This document shows, piece after piece, positions 23,514 through 32,881 of a stretch of DNA of 64,000 nt. The notes below the pieces were generated by a model. It ran no database searches and had not been told where the DNA came from. It saw only the letters and a program-made list of their open reading frames with translations. The stretch lies in the NCBI RefSeq assembly GCF_003583725.1, contig NZ_QXTF01000001.1:248001-312000 (forward strand), in the 5' to 3' direction. Source of the DNA: Sphingomonas edaphi. Its GTDB lineage: Bacteria; Pseudomonadota; Alphaproteobacteria; Sphingomonadales; Sphingomonadaceae. The position numbers were made by a program, and so were the translations under genes. The number at the start of each line of letters is the position of its first letter. Positions within the stretch are counted from its first letter, which is position 1.

Positions 23514-25577
23514 TTACCACATCCGAACGCGCTGTTCGGGGGCAAGATACAGTTTCTGGCCCGGCTGTACATTGTAGGCCTGGTACCATGGATCCAGGTT
23601 GCGAACGACGGCCGCGCGCTGCTCCGAGGGCGAATGCGGATCGGTGATCAATCGCTGCCGAAGGTTGGCCTCGCGATAATTGCGCCGCCAGACTTGCGCC
23701 CAACCGAGGTAGAAACGCTGGTCGCCGGTCGTGCCGTCGATCACCGGAGCGTCCTGCCCGTTCAGCGAGTGCTTGTAGGCGTCATAGGCGACCGTCAGGC
23801 CGGCGAGGTCGCCGATATTTTCGCCTAGCGTGAAGGCGCCCTGGACACGTGCGCCCGGGAATATCTCATAGGCATCATATTGGGCGATCAGCGCCTTGCC
23901 GGCCGCTTCGAAAGCTTTGCGGTCGGCATCAGTCCACCACTCGTTGAGACGACCGTTCTCGTCGTACTTCGCGCCTTGGTCGTCAAAGTGATGACTGATT
24001 TCATGCCCGATCACCGCGCCGATACCACCATAATTGATTGCCGGGTCCGCGTGCGGATCGAAGAAAGGCGGCTGCAGGATTGCCGCCGGGAAGACGATCT
24101 CGCTCATGTTGAAATTGGCGTAAGCGTTGATGGTCATGGGAGTCATCAGCCACTCCCATTTGCGGACCGGGCCACCAAGCTTGCCGAGCTGATATTCATG
24201 CTCAAACTCGGCGGAGCGCATCGCGTTGCCGAGAGCATCGCCCGCACGAATGTCGAGGCCCGCATATTCGCGCCACTGATCCGGATAGCCGATCTTGGCG
24301 TTGAAGTTCGCAAGTTTGGCCCGGGCGCGCGCCTTGGTTTCCGGCGCCATCCAGGCCAAGCCGTCGATCCGGCGGCCCATTGCTGCCAGAACATTTTTGA
24401 CCAGCTCGTCAGCGGCCGCTTTCGTTTCCGGTGGGAAATAGCGCTGGACGTAGACTTGGCTGACCTCGTCGGCCAGCGCCGCGCTGGTGAAGCTCACGCC
24501 TCGCTTCCAGCGCTCTTCCTGCTGGGGTGTGCCCGACAGCGCGGTGCCGTAGAAAGCGAAAACGGTGTCGTCGACGTTCTTGGGTAGCACCCCCGCATAG
24601 GTCGACATCGACCGGACGAGCAGCTGGTCCTTCAGCACGCCAAGCGGGGCCTTGGCAACGGCCGCCGCAATGCCGGTGAAGGCCGACGGCTGGTATACGA
24701 TGACCTGGTCGCCCTTCGCGCCGACGCCATTGAGATAGGTCCGGAAATCAAAGCCTGGGGCACGGCGCTGCAACTCGGCGATGGTCAGCTTATTGTACGT
24801 CTTGGTCGCGTCGCGGCTCTCGACCTGCGTCCAGTGCGCCTTGGCGACCGTGGTTTCGTAATCAAGGATTGCCTTGGCGCGGGCCTGAGCATTGGATTCA
24901 CCGGCCAGCGTCAGTATGCTGGTCAGGAACTGGAGATATTTGCCGCGGGTCTCGGCGATCTTGGCGTCGGTCTTCAGGTAGTAGTCGCGATCGGGCATGC
25001 CGATCCCGGCCTGGACCATGTTCAGGATGTACTGGTCGTTCTGCTTGTCATCGAGGTTGACGAACTCGCCGAATGGGCCACCGATACCGAGGCGATCGGC
25101 CTTGGCAGCAAGCGCGGCATAGCCCGACTTGCTCGAAAGGGAGCGGATTTCGTCCAGCCACGGCTTCATTCCGTCCAGACCGCGAGCATCGATCGCAGCG
25201 GTATCGAGATAGCTGTTATAAGCGATGCCGATCTTGCTGTTTGGATCCTTCGCCGCATCTTCAATTATCGAACGGGTCCGCTCCTTTGAAAGGTCGTCCA
25301 GCTTCGTGAACATGCCATAGTTGGACTTATCGGCCGGGATTGGCGTGTTCTTCGCCCAAGTGCCGTTAGCAAACTGGTAGAAATTGTCGCCCGGAAGGAC
25401 GGTGCGATCCATGCCTGCCACGTCGAAGCCAAAGGTTCCGATCTCAGGAGCAGCCGGCGGTACTGGCGCCGGAGCCGGAACCTCGACAGGCGTCGCCGGT
25501 ACCGGTTCGCTAGTCGTCGCCGTGGTGCAACCGGCCAGCGCGGTTCCCGCAGCCAGGATCGCAATATACTTCCGCAT
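23514..25577 (-). CDS. M13 family (neprilysin-like) metallopeptidase, lipoprotein
   Basis: 687 residues, ATG at 25577. A lipoprotein signal ends in the lipobox LAGC at about residue 16, then a Pro/Ala-rich linker. Zinc site HEISHHFDDQG at about residue 525, third ligand Glu in ENIGDLAGL at about 585, and substrate-binding NAYANFNMSEIVFPAAILQP, all as in neprilysin/PepO. It should cleave oligopeptides in the periplasm, anchored to the inner or outer membrane. It is read before cckA with no spacer, so its translation may affect cckA expression. Confidence 0.93.
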   Translation of the reverse strand: MRKYIAILAAGTALAGCTTATTSEPVPATPVEVPAPAPVPPAAPEIGTFGFDVAGMDRTVLPGDNFYQFANGTWAKNTPIPADKSNYGMFTKLDDLSKERTRSIIEDAAKDPNSKIGIAYNSYLDTAAIDARGLDGMKPWLDEIRSLSSKSGYAALAAKADRLGIGGPFGEFVNLDDKQNDQYILNMVQAGIGMPDRDYYLKTDAKIAETRGKYLQFLTSILTLAGESNAQARAKAILDYETTVAKAHWTQVESRDATKTYNKLTIAELQRRAPGFDFRTYLNGVGAKGDQVIVYQPSAFTGIAAAVAKAPLGVLKDQLLVRSMSTYAGVLPKNVDDTVFAFYGTALSGTPQQEERWKRGVSFTSAALADEVSQVYVQRYFPPETKAAADELVKNVLAAMGRRIDGLAWMAPETKARARAKLANFNAKIGYPDQWREYAGLDIRAGDALGNAMRSAEFEHEYQLGKLGGPVRKWEWLMTPMTINAYANFNMSEIVFPAAILQPPFFDPHADPAINYGGIGAVIGHEISHHFDDQGAKYDENGRLNEWWTDADRKAFEAAGKALIAQYDAYEIFPGARVQGAFTLGENIGDLAGLTVAYDAYKHSLNGQDAPVIDGTTGDQRFYLGWAQVWRRNYREANLRQRLITDPHSPSEQRAAVVRNLDPWYQAYNVQPGQKLYLAPEQRVRMW

Positions 25578-25612
25578 GATGTTCCCCTCCCGAAATACTT
25601 GAACTTAGAGCG

Positions 25613-26170
25613 TTATTCCGATCGCGCGTAACGTTGCCGCCATTTGCGACCGACCCACCAGCGCCATCCGACGAGCGACACTAGATATCCGATCAACGCA
25701 AGACCCAGTCCTATGACGAAAAGACCTGATACGAGCGCCGGCGCCGCGTCGGACAGCAACCAGGAGAACCAGCGCCCCACGCTCGCCCCGCTTGTCCTCA
25801 ACCGCTCAAAGGCAGCGAGGTCGGCATGGAATCCGAGCCGATTGCCGACGTCGATCGCCGCCACCAAGAAAAAGGGCGTCGTTGCTGGATTGGATAGAAA
25901 GGTCATTGCAGCCGCGATCGGAATATTCCCGCGCATTGGTATGCACAGCAGCGCCGCTCCGACGATCTGCAAGCCCGGAACCATTAGGAAAATACCGATG
26001 AACAGACCTGCGAACACCGCGCGCGGGACCGATCGACGCGTGAATCGCCAAAGTTCGGAATGAGCGACGCGATGACCGAAAGGCTTCAGCCAGCGGCTGG
26101 CAAGAACTTCCTCTCGCGATGGTGCATTCTTGTGCAGGAAGCGCTGCCAGAAATTGGGACGACTAGCCAT
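25613..26170 (-). CDS. DUF2062 membrane protein
   Basis: 185 residues, ATG at 26170, overlapping the smpB stop by 8 bases. The central region has the DUF2062 pattern: [20 protein letters not shown], then [20 protein letters not shown] and TTPFF, with further helices at about 150-175. An N-terminal basic cytoplasmic segment precedes the membrane part. The family is of unknown function and is often found next to envelope or lipid genes. Here it sits between smpB and an exported peptidase. Confidence 0.85.
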   Translation of the reverse strand: MASRPNFWQRFLHKNAPSREEVLASRWLKPFGHRVAHSELWRFTRRSVPRAVFAGLFIGIFLMVPGLQIVGAALLCIPMRGNIPIAAAMTFLSNPATTPFFLVAAIDVGNRLGFHADLAAFERLRTSGASVGRWFSWLLSDAAPALVSGLFVIGLGLALIGYLVSLVGWRWWVGRKWRQRYARSE

Positions 26171-26648
26171 TATGCCTCAACAAACGGCCCTGTTCCCTCT
26201 TCCAGTCACGTTCCTTGATCGTCTCGCGCTTGTCGTGGACCTTCTTGCCCCGCGCCAGCGCCAGTTCGACCTTCGCGCGCCCCCGCGAATTGAAATAGAT
26301 CGACAAGGGGACAAGCGTCAGCCCCTGCCGGTTGATTGCGCCGTACAGCTTCGCAATTTCCCGCCCGCGCATCAGCAACTTGCGGCGCCGGCGTGGTTCA
26401 TGGCTGCTGTAACCGGCATTGCCATATTGCGGGATTGAGGAGTTGATAAGGAAGACCTCCTCGCCCTCGACCAGCGCATAACTTTCGGCGATCGATCCCT
26501 CGCCGGTACGAAGCGCTTTGACCTCGGTGCCTTTCAGCTCGATTCCCGCTTCGAACCGGTCTTCGACGAAATAGTCGTACCGCGCCCGCCGGTTCTCGGC
26601 GACCACCTTGGCCTTGTCGAATTCCTTGACGGGGAGCGGCTTGGACAA
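26163..26648 (-). CDS. smpB: SsrA-binding protein SmpB
   Basis: 161 residues from a TTG at 26648 with GAGGG four bases upstream; this gives the family's usual N-terminal length. An ATG at 26672 inside dapA would add 8 residues. SmpB binds tmRNA and brings it to stalled ribosomes. Conserved parts: [40 protein letters not shown] and the C-terminal basic tail [19 protein letters not shown]. It is cotranscribed with dapA. No tmRNA gene was seen in the window. Confidence 0.95.
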   Translation of the reverse strand: MSKPLPVKEFDKAKVVAENRRARYDYFVEDRFEAGIELKGTEVKALRTGEGSIAESYALVEGEEVFLINSSIPQYGNAGYSSHEPRRRRKLLMRGREIAKLYGAINRQGLTLVPLSIYFNSRGRAKVELALARGKKVHDKRETIKERDWKREQGRLLRHNG

Positions 26649-26655
26649 ATTACCC

Positions 26656-27528
26656 TCAGACGAGCCCCGCATGCGCCAGGGCCTGATCGACCGCCGCCTT
26701 GGACGCAGCCGACGCCTCGGTCAATGGCAGCCGAAGCTCGGCCGGAAAGTCGACCATGACTTTCGACAGGGCATATTTGACTGGGCCCGGCGAAGCATCG
26801 GTAAATAGCGCCGCGTGCAGCGGATAAAGCCGGTCCTGCAACGCCAGCGCATCTTCCCAGCGATCTTCCCGCATTGCTGCCTGGAATTGCGAGCAAAGCG
26901 CGGGCGCGACATTGGCAGTAACCGAAATGCAGCCAACCCCGCCCATGGCGTTGAAACCAAGCGCCATGTCGTCATTACCCGAAAGCTGGACGAACTCCGC
27001 TCCGCAGGCCAGGCGCTGCGCTGACACGCGAGCCAGGTTTCCGGTCGCGTCCTTCACGCCGACCACGTTTGGCAGGCGCGCCAGCGTGGCCATCGTCTCG
27101 ACAGCGATATCGGTGATCGTGCGGGCCGGCACGTTGTAAAGCACGATGGGAATGTCGAGGTCCGCCACAGCAGAGAGGTGGGCGTAGATGCCCTCCTGGT
27201 TGGGACGGTTATAATAGGGCGGCACGTGCAATGCCGCGTCAGCGCCCACTTCCTTGGCGTTTTTCGTCAGCTCGATCGCATGAGCAGTATTGTTCGACCC
27301 GCAACCGGCGATGACCGGCACCCGCCCACGCGCGATTTCGACGGTTAACTCGATCAGCTTGCGATGCTCGTCGGTTGAAAGTGTCGCGGATTCCCCGGTC
27401 GTGCCGCACGGCACCAGCGCATTACTGCCCTCGTCGATCTGCCATTCAACCAACTCTCGGAATATCGCATAATCGACTCGTCCCGCCGCAAAAGGCGTCA
27501 CCAACGCCGGGATCGATCCGAAAAACAT
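26656..27528 (-). CDS. dapA: 4-hydroxy-tetrahydrodipicolinate synthase DapA
   Basis: 290 residues, ATG at 27528. First enzyme of the lysine/diaminopimelate branch: condenses aspartate semialdehyde with pyruvate. The pyruvate-binding [10 protein letters not shown], Tyr131 in [10 protein letters not shown] and the Schiff-base Lys159 in [11 protein letters not shown] are in place, and the length is normal. It heads a minus-strand series with smpB and a DUF2062 gene, and is divergent from the lytic transglycosylase gene across a 92-base gap. Both genes serve the cell wall. Confidence 0.97.
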   Translation of the reverse strand: MFFGSIPALVTPFAAGRVDYAIFRELVEWQIDEGSNALVPCGTTGESATLSTDEHRKLIELTVEIARGRVPVIAGCGSNNTAHAIELTKNAKEVGADAALHVPPYYNRPNQEGIYAHLSAVADLDIPIVLYNVPARTITDIAVETMATLARLPNVVGVKDATGNLARVSAQRLACGAEFVQLSGNDDMALGFNAMGGVGCISVTANVAPALCSQFQAAMREDRWEDALALQDRLYPLHAALFTDASPGPVKYALSKVMVDFPAELRLPLTEASAASKAAVDQALAHAGLV

Positions 27529-27620
27529 GAATTTTTTCCTTCACCTAGACTAGTCTGCGGGGTTAGGTTGCCCCGGCTACGACGCGTCGTTCACCGCCTG
27601 ATAAGGACGGGTCCTGCAGG

Positions 27621-29597
27621 ATGTCCAGCATGAGGAGTATGACGATTATCGTTCCGCTTTTGCTTTCCGCTGTCGCTGGTGCTGCAGTCCAGCCTGTGAT
27701 TCAGACCAGTCCGCCGCGACCGGCCGTTTCCGCCGCCGTTTCGCAGGACATTAACTACGCGCTGGCCGACTGGCGCCGCCTTCGCTCCGCCAGCGGCTAT
27801 GCTTTCGCTGACTACGCACGCTTCGTGACCTCTAACCCCGGCTGGCCCGGGGAAAGCGCGCTTCGCCGCAATGCCGAAAAGCAGATGCGGCCCGGCGAGA
27901 ATGCGCTGACCGTCATTTCCTTCTTCCGAACGGATGAACCGACGACCGGCAATGGCTGGGCACGTTTGGCAGAATCCTTCTTGGCAACTGGCAAGCCGGC
28001 CGAGGCGCTCGCTGCCGCCCGCCGCGCCTGGACTTCCGCCGACCTATCCGCTTACGACGAGCAATCTCTGTTCGCGCGTTTCGGCTCGCAGATGACGGCC
28101 AACGACCATGACCAGCGGGTTGACGCGCTTCTGTTCGAAAAGAAGACCACCGACGCTTACCGCATGATGCCGTGGACGACGCCGACCCGGCGCGGCGCCT
28201 TCAACGCACGTATCGCCATGCTGTCGAAGATGGCGGACGCAGATACGCGCTATCAGGCCGTAGCGGGGACCGTGACGTCCGATGCGGGCCTGATGATGGA
28301 TCGTGCGCGCTACCTGCGCGAGTCGGGTTACGAGACCGCGGCTCGCCAGTTGTTCGCACGACCGCACAATTTCACCTACCGGCCTACGGACGCGGATCGT
28401 TTCTATGAAATGATGCAGTTGCTGGCCCAAGGCGCCATGTCCGACCGCCAGTACCAGGTGGCCTACGACATCGCCCGCCAAGTCGATGATGTTTTTGCGC
28501 CCGGTGCGGACATCAGCATGAAAAGCTATGGCGTTCGCGACAAATATACGACCCTGACTTGGCTTGCCGGCACCGCCGCCATCGAGCGACTCAACCGCCC
28601 GCGCGACGCCGTCGGCTTGTTCGACAAATACGCCAAGGGCGGGCGCTCGCTGCAGGTTGCGACCAAGGGATGGTACTGGGCAGGCCGGGCAGCGGCGCAA
28701 GCCGGCGACCCTATGAACGCCCGAGCTCATTTTGAGCGGGCGGCGGCAACGCCTGAGCTGTTCTATGGCCAGTTGGCTCTGGAGCGTCTGGGCCGCATCG
28801 TCCCCACTCCCGCCGGAACACCTTCGCTGCTGGTTACTCCGGCGCAGCGCTCGGCTTTTTATCAGAAGCGGCTGGTCCAGGCACTCCGCGCCTTGGGCAG
28901 CCAGGGGCGCTGGGACGACCAAACCCTTTTCATCCGAGCCTTGTCCGAAGATGTGACCACTGACGCCGACCGGCTGCTCGCTGTCGAACTCGCGACGGCG
29001 TCGGGGCGTCCGGACCTGGCCGTCTGGACTGCCCGTTCCGCTCGCAACGCGGGGTCCGCATTTTACTACAAGGCTGCCTTCCCGACACACGCCTACAGCG
29101 TCCCTTCGGGTCGAGCCTGGTCACTGGTCCACGGCATCACCCGCCAGGAATCGAGCTTCGACAAGCGTGCCGTCAGTCACGCGGGTGCGCGCGGGATGAT
29201 GCAGCTCATGCCCGGCACCGCCAGGGAGCAAGCCGGCAAGATGGGCTATGGCTACGATTATGCGCGCCTGACGTCTGACCCCAATTACAATGTTATGCTC
29301 GGCAGCGCTTACTTCCAGCGCTTGGTCAATGCGTGGGACGGCAATTATCCGCTCGCCGTCGCTAGCTATAACGCCGGTGCGGGTAACGTTCGCAAATGGG
29401 TCCGCGCCTACGGCGACCCGCGACGTAACGTCGACATCATATCCTGGATCGAAAAAATCCCGTTCATGGAGACGCGCGGCTATGTGCAGCGCGTTCTGGA
29501 AAACAGCGTTGTCTACGATCGGCTGAATCCTAGCCTGCCGGGACCGCAACCGGTTCACATCTCCGCATACCTCGGCAAGTCTTCACGACCGGGCTGA
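27621..29597 (+). CDS. Soluble lytic murein transglycosylase (Slt-like)
   Basis: 658 residues, ATG at 27621 (an ATG three codons later is possible). A signal peptide covers about residues 1-24 (TIIVPLLLSAVAGAAVQ). The long middle part is alpha-helical and repeat-like, as in the U-domain of Slt70. The C-terminal catalytic domain has Glu at about 510 in ITRQESSFDKRAV, then HAGARGMMQLMPGTARE and VASYNAGAGNVRKW. It cuts the MurNAc-GlcNAc bond, leaving 1,6-anhydro ends, whose products the amidase at 3790-4485 might help recycle. Confidence 0.93.
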   Translation: MSSMRSMTIIVPLLLSAVAGAAVQPVIQTSPPRPAVSAAVSQDINYALADWRRLRSASGYAFADYARFVTSNPGWPGESALRRNAEKQMRPGENALTVISFFRTDEPTTGNGWARLAESFLATGKPAEALAAARRAWTSADLSAYDEQSLFARFGSQMTANDHDQRVDALLFEKKTTDAYRMMPWTTPTRRGAFNARIAMLSKMADADTRYQAVAGTVTSDAGLMMDRARYLRESGYETAARQLFARPHNFTYRPTDADRFYEMMQLLAQGAMSDRQYQVAYDIARQVDDVFAPGADISMKSYGVRDKYTTLTWLAGTAAIERLNRPRDAVGLFDKYAKGGRSLQVATKGWYWAGRAAAQAGDPMNARAHFERAAATPELFYGQLALERLGRIVPTPAGTPSLLVTPAQRSAFYQKRLVQALRALGSQGRWDDQTLFIRALSEDVTTDADRLLAVELATASGRPDLAVWTARSARNAGSAFYYKAAFPTHAYSVPSGRAWSLVHGITRQESSFDKRAVSHAGARGMMQLMPGTAREQAGKMGYGYDYARLTSDPNYNVMLGSAYFQRLVNAWDGNYPLAVASYNAGAGNVRKWVRAYGDPRRNVDIISWIEKIPFMETRGYVQRVLENSVVYDRLNPSLPGPQPVHISAYLGKSSRPG

Positions 29598-29608
29598 GAA
29601 ACGAGATT

Positions 29609-30109
29609 ATGGCGGACCGTCCGCCGCGCTTCATCACGCCGGAAGGCTTCGCGCGCATCCGCGGCGAATATGAGCAACTGTTCGGTACCGAGCGGCCCAA
29701 GCTGGTTGATACTATCGCGTGGGCCGCGGGAAATGGCGACCGGTCGGAGAATGGCGACTACATTTACGGTCGAAAGCGCCTGAGGGAAATTGATCGCCGC
29801 CTGTCCTACCTGTCGAAAGTGATGAAGCAAGCAAAGGTCGTGGATCCGGCAAATCAGGAGCAGCGCGATACCGTTCGCTTCGGCGCGACGGTCGAACTGG
29901 CCGACGAACAGGACGAGCGCCGGATTCTGACATTGGTAGGCGAGGACGAAGCCGACGCATCGGCCGGACGGATCAGTTGGTCAGCGCCGATTGCCCGTGC
30001 ATTGGTCGGCGCAAAGGTAGGCGACGAGCGGATCGTTCGCTTGCCCGCGGGCGAAAAAAGCTACGAAATCATGGAAATTCGATATCCGGACGCAGGGCTT
30101 TCAGCTTAG
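29609..30109 (+). CDS. greB: Transcription elongation factor GreB
   Basis: 166 residues, ATG at 29609, 11 bases after the transglycosylase gene. GreB rescues backtracked RNA polymerase by stimulating transcript cleavage. The signature GDRSENGDYIYGRKRLREID separates GreB from GreA; the coiled coil is followed by an FKBP-like domain with VRFGATVELAD and ISWSAPIARALVGAKVGDE. The length is normal. Its stop overlaps by 4 bases the stop of the convergent PPK2-like gene. Confidence 0.95.
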   Translation: MADRPPRFITPEGFARIRGEYEQLFGTERPKLVDTIAWAAGNGDRSENGDYIYGRKRLREIDRRLSYLSKVMKQAKVVDPANQEQRDTVRFGATVELADEQDERRILTLVGEDEADASAGRISWSAPIARALVGAKVGDERIVRLPAGEKSYEIMEIRYPDAGLSA

Positions 30110-30897
30110 CTTGCCTTCTGCTGCGGCGGAAATTGCACCACCGTGTCGCCGTCAGCGGGCGGCTCGGCCGGCATCGCTTTTGCGAACAAGTCGGCAATGA
30201 CAGTCAACGCCGAGATACACCCGCCCTGTGCGTCGCCACCATCGATCACATGCCACGGTGCCCAGCGCGTATCGGTCTGCTTGAACAGGTCATGCAGCAC
30301 GTCGACGGTCCGCTCCCGCTGCCCCAGCCCGGCGACATCTTCTTCTGACAGCAGGTGCCGCTTCCACGGATCGGCCTGCCGCTCGCGCAAATTGGCCATC
30401 TGCCGCTCGGCCGAGACGTGGAAGAACAGCTTGGCAACAAGCGTCCCGTGGTCACGCTGCTGCGCCTCGAATTCGTTGACCTCGTCGCACGCCCGAGCCC
30501 AGCGCTTGTCGTCCAGCCGGCCCGCAACACGTTCCTCGACAATGCGGCGGTACCAGCTGCGATAGAAGATTGTTGTATCTCCCGCCGCCGGCAGGCCGCT
30601 CCAGAACGGCGCCAGCCAATGGCGATCGTCGTCCGCCGCGTCCGCGCCGCCGACGTTCCGCACCCGCACATGCGTTGGGTCCCATGCTCCGACCAGCCTG
30701 CGAAGCGCGCCCTTCTTGCCCGATCCGATCCAACCTTCGAACAGGATGATCGATCGCTTGCGATGAATGATCTGCGAAGTTTGCAGGCGCGCCAACCGGT
30801 CCTGCAACGCAGCTAATGCTGCATCAGGATCGCCGTCGAACGGCGTCGCCCGTTCAAATTCTGTTAAATCAATCGGCACAGGCGAGGCGTAACTCAA
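30106..30897 (-). CDS. PPK2-family protein lacking two canonical aspartates
   Basis: 263 residues, ATG at 30897. Overall sequence follows polyphosphate kinase 2: SIILFEGWIGSGKKGALRRL (Walker A), a lid-like segment, IFYRSWYRRIVEERVAG (Walker B), VNEFEAQQRDHGT, KLFFHVSAERQMANLRER and YAPW-like RWAPWHVIDGGD. But active PPK2 enzymes have EGWDAAGKGG and FDRSWY; here the aspartates are Ile57 and Tyr112, while Lys61 is kept. Those aspartates help bind metal and phosphate, so kinase activity is doubtful. It may be a regulatory or polyphosphate-binding paralogue. ppk1 and ppx lie 4-7 kb away. Confidence 0.8.
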   Translation of the reverse strand: MSYASPVPIDLTEFERATPFDGDPDAALAALQDRLARLQTSQIIHRKRSIILFEGWIGSGKKGALRRLVGAWDPTHVRVRNVGGADAADDDRHWLAPFWSGLPAAGDTTIFYRSWYRRIVEERVAGRLDDKRWARACDEVNEFEAQQRDHGTLVAKLFFHVSAERQMANLRERQADPWKRHLLSEEDVAGLGQRERTVDVLHDLFKQTDTRWAPWHVIDGGDAQGGCISALTVIADLFAKAMPAEPPADGDTVVQFPPQQKAS

Positions 30898-30979
30898 AGG
30901 ATTCTGCCCGGCAATCGGGGAGAGTCCTCGATCCGACGCCTTATTCGTCCCAACGTGGCACGAATGCCACGAGCCGTTG

Positions 30980-32767
30980 TCAGGCCTTGGGCGTTCCGTC
31001 CGCGATCACCCGGATAGACAGCTCTTTCAGCTGCTTGGCCGTCACCGGCGCCGGCGCGTTCATCATCAGGTCTTCCGCCTTCTGATTCATCGGGAAGAGG
31101 ATGACTTCGCGAATGTTCGGCTCGTCGGCTAGCAGCATGACGATCCGGTCGATTCCCGGCGCTGATCCACCGTGTGGCGGCGCGCCGAACTTGAACGCAC
31201 CGATCATGCCCGGGAAGCTGGTATCGACTTCCTCGCGGCTGTACCCGGCGATCTCGAACGCCTTGTACATGATATCGGGCCGGTGGTTCCGGATAGCACC
31301 GCTGCTTAGCTCCACGCCGTTGCATACGATGTCATACTGCCATGCGAGGATGTCGAGCGGATCCTTCGTTTCCAGCGCTTCCATTCCGCCCTGCGGCATC
31401 GAAAAGGGATTGTGGCTGAAGTCGACCTTCTTCTGCTCGTCGTTATACTCGAACATCGGGAAGTCGACGATCCAGCAGAAGCGGAAGGCACCCTCCTCGA
31501 TCAGGCCGAGCTGCTCGGCCACACGGGTGCGCGCAAAGCCCGCCAGCTTTGCAGCTTCCGTTTCCTTGCCCGCGGCGAAGAAGATCCCGTCGTCAGGACC
31601 GATGCCCATCTGCTCCGCGATGTTGTCCATGCCGTCGGCGCCATGGTTCTTGGCGATCGGACCACCCCACTCGCCGCCCTTGCGGGTCGCGTAGCCTAAC
31701 CCCGCGAAGCCTTCGCTCCGCGCCCATTCGTTCATGTCATCGAAGAACTTGCGGCTCTTTTCAGCGGTTCTCGGGGCTGCCACCGCGCGGACGGCCATGC
31801 CCTTTTCGACCAACCCTGCAAACAGTCCGAAGCCCGAACCCTTGAAGTGCTCGCCGACGTCATGGATGATCAGCGGGTTGCGCAGGTCCGGCTTGTCGCT
31901 GCCATATTTCAGCATCGCTTCCTTGTATGGGATACGCGGATACTCACCCGCCGGAGTGACAGACTTGCCCCCGGCGAACTCGCTGAACACGCCGGACAGT
32001 ACCGGTTCGATCGCCGCGAACACATCGTCTTGCGTCACAAAGCTCATTTCGAAGTCGAGCTGGTAGAATTCGCCCGGGCTACGGTCGGCGCGAGCGTCCT
32101 CGTCGCGAAAACAGGGCGCGATCTGGAAATATCGGTCAAACCCGGCAACCATCAGCAGCTGCTTGAACATCTGCGGCGCCTGCGGAAGCGCGTAGAACTT
32201 GCCTGGATGGACGCGGCTGGGCACCAGGTAATCGCGCGCGCCTTCGGGCGACGAGGCGGTCAGAATTGGCGTCTGGAACTCGGTGAAGCCCTGCGCGATC
32301 ATCCGCTGACGGATCGAAGCGATAACCTTGGATCGCAGCAGGATATTCGCGTGCAGCCGCTCGCGGCGCAGGTCCAGATAGCGATAGCGAAGCCGGATTT
32401 CCTCCGGATAATCCTGCTCCCCGGCCACCGGCATCGGCAATTCGTCCGCGCGAGATTGGACCTCGACCTCGCGAGCCACGACCTCGATATCGCCGGTTGC
32501 CAGCTTGGCGTTCACTGCCCCGCCCTCGCGCATCACCACATCGCCCGTGATCGTCACCACCGATTCGGCGCGGAGCGCATCCAGCGTCTTCAGCGCCTCG
32601 CTCCCTGCTGCGGCAACGACCTGGGTCAGGCCGTAATGGTCGCGCAGATCGATGAACAGAACGCCACCATGGTCGCGCTTGCGATGGATCCAGCCGGACA
32701 GGCGGACGGTCGACCCGACGTCGGAACCGCGAAGGTCGGCGCAAGTGTGGGTGCGATAGGCGTGCAT
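30980..32767 (-). CDS. aspS: Aspartyl-tRNA synthetase
   Basis: 595 residues, ATG at 32767. Class II synthetase of the long bacterial type: an N-terminal anticodon-binding OB fold at about 1-110 ([20 protein letters not shown]), motif 2 with [16 protein letters not shown], a GAD insertion in the middle (about 290-415), and motif 3 [17 protein letters not shown]. It charges tRNA-Asp and, in organisms with GatCAB, possibly tRNA-Asn as well; this cannot be decided here. The gene is 82 bases upstream of the PPK2-like gene. Confidence 0.97.
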   Translation of the reverse strand: MHAYRTHTCADLRGSDVGSTVRLSGWIHRKRDHGGVLFIDLRDHYGLTQVVAAAGSEALKTLDALRAESVVTITGDVVMREGGAVNAKLATGDIEVVAREVEVQSRADELPMPVAGEQDYPEEIRLRYRYLDLRRERLHANILLRSKVIASIRQRMIAQGFTEFQTPILTASSPEGARDYLVPSRVHPGKFYALPQAPQMFKQLLMVAGFDRYFQIAPCFRDEDARADRSPGEFYQLDFEMSFVTQDDVFAAIEPVLSGVFSEFAGGKSVTPAGEYPRIPYKEAMLKYGSDKPDLRNPLIIHDVGEHFKGSGFGLFAGLVEKGMAVRAVAAPRTAEKSRKFFDDMNEWARSEGFAGLGYATRKGGEWGGPIAKNHGADGMDNIAEQMGIGPDDGIFFAAGKETEAAKLAGFARTRVAEQLGLIEEGAFRFCWIVDFPMFEYNDEQKKVDFSHNPFSMPQGGMEALETKDPLDILAWQYDIVCNGVELSSGAIRNHRPDIMYKAFEIAGYSREEVDTSFPGMIGAFKFGAPPHGGSAPGIDRIVMLLADEPNIREVILFPMNQKAEDLMMNAPAPVTAKQLKELSIRVIADGTPKA

Positions 32768-32881
32768 GCGTAAATTCTCTTGGGATAAAGGCTGGCGATA
32801 AGCGGAAAAATTCGCGCCGTCGCTTCACCTTCCGTCATGGCCTTTGTCAAGGCGCGCCGGTGTCGCTATGGCCCGCCGCAG

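Noticed and set aside
27547-27556. AGACTAGTCT palindrome between dapA and the transglycosylase gene
   Set aside because: Only 10 bases, with no second copy or spacing that suggests an operator; likely chance.
30955-30970. Small hairpin (GTGGC...GCCAC) after aspS
   Set aside because: Five base pairs and no T run; too weak to call a terminator.
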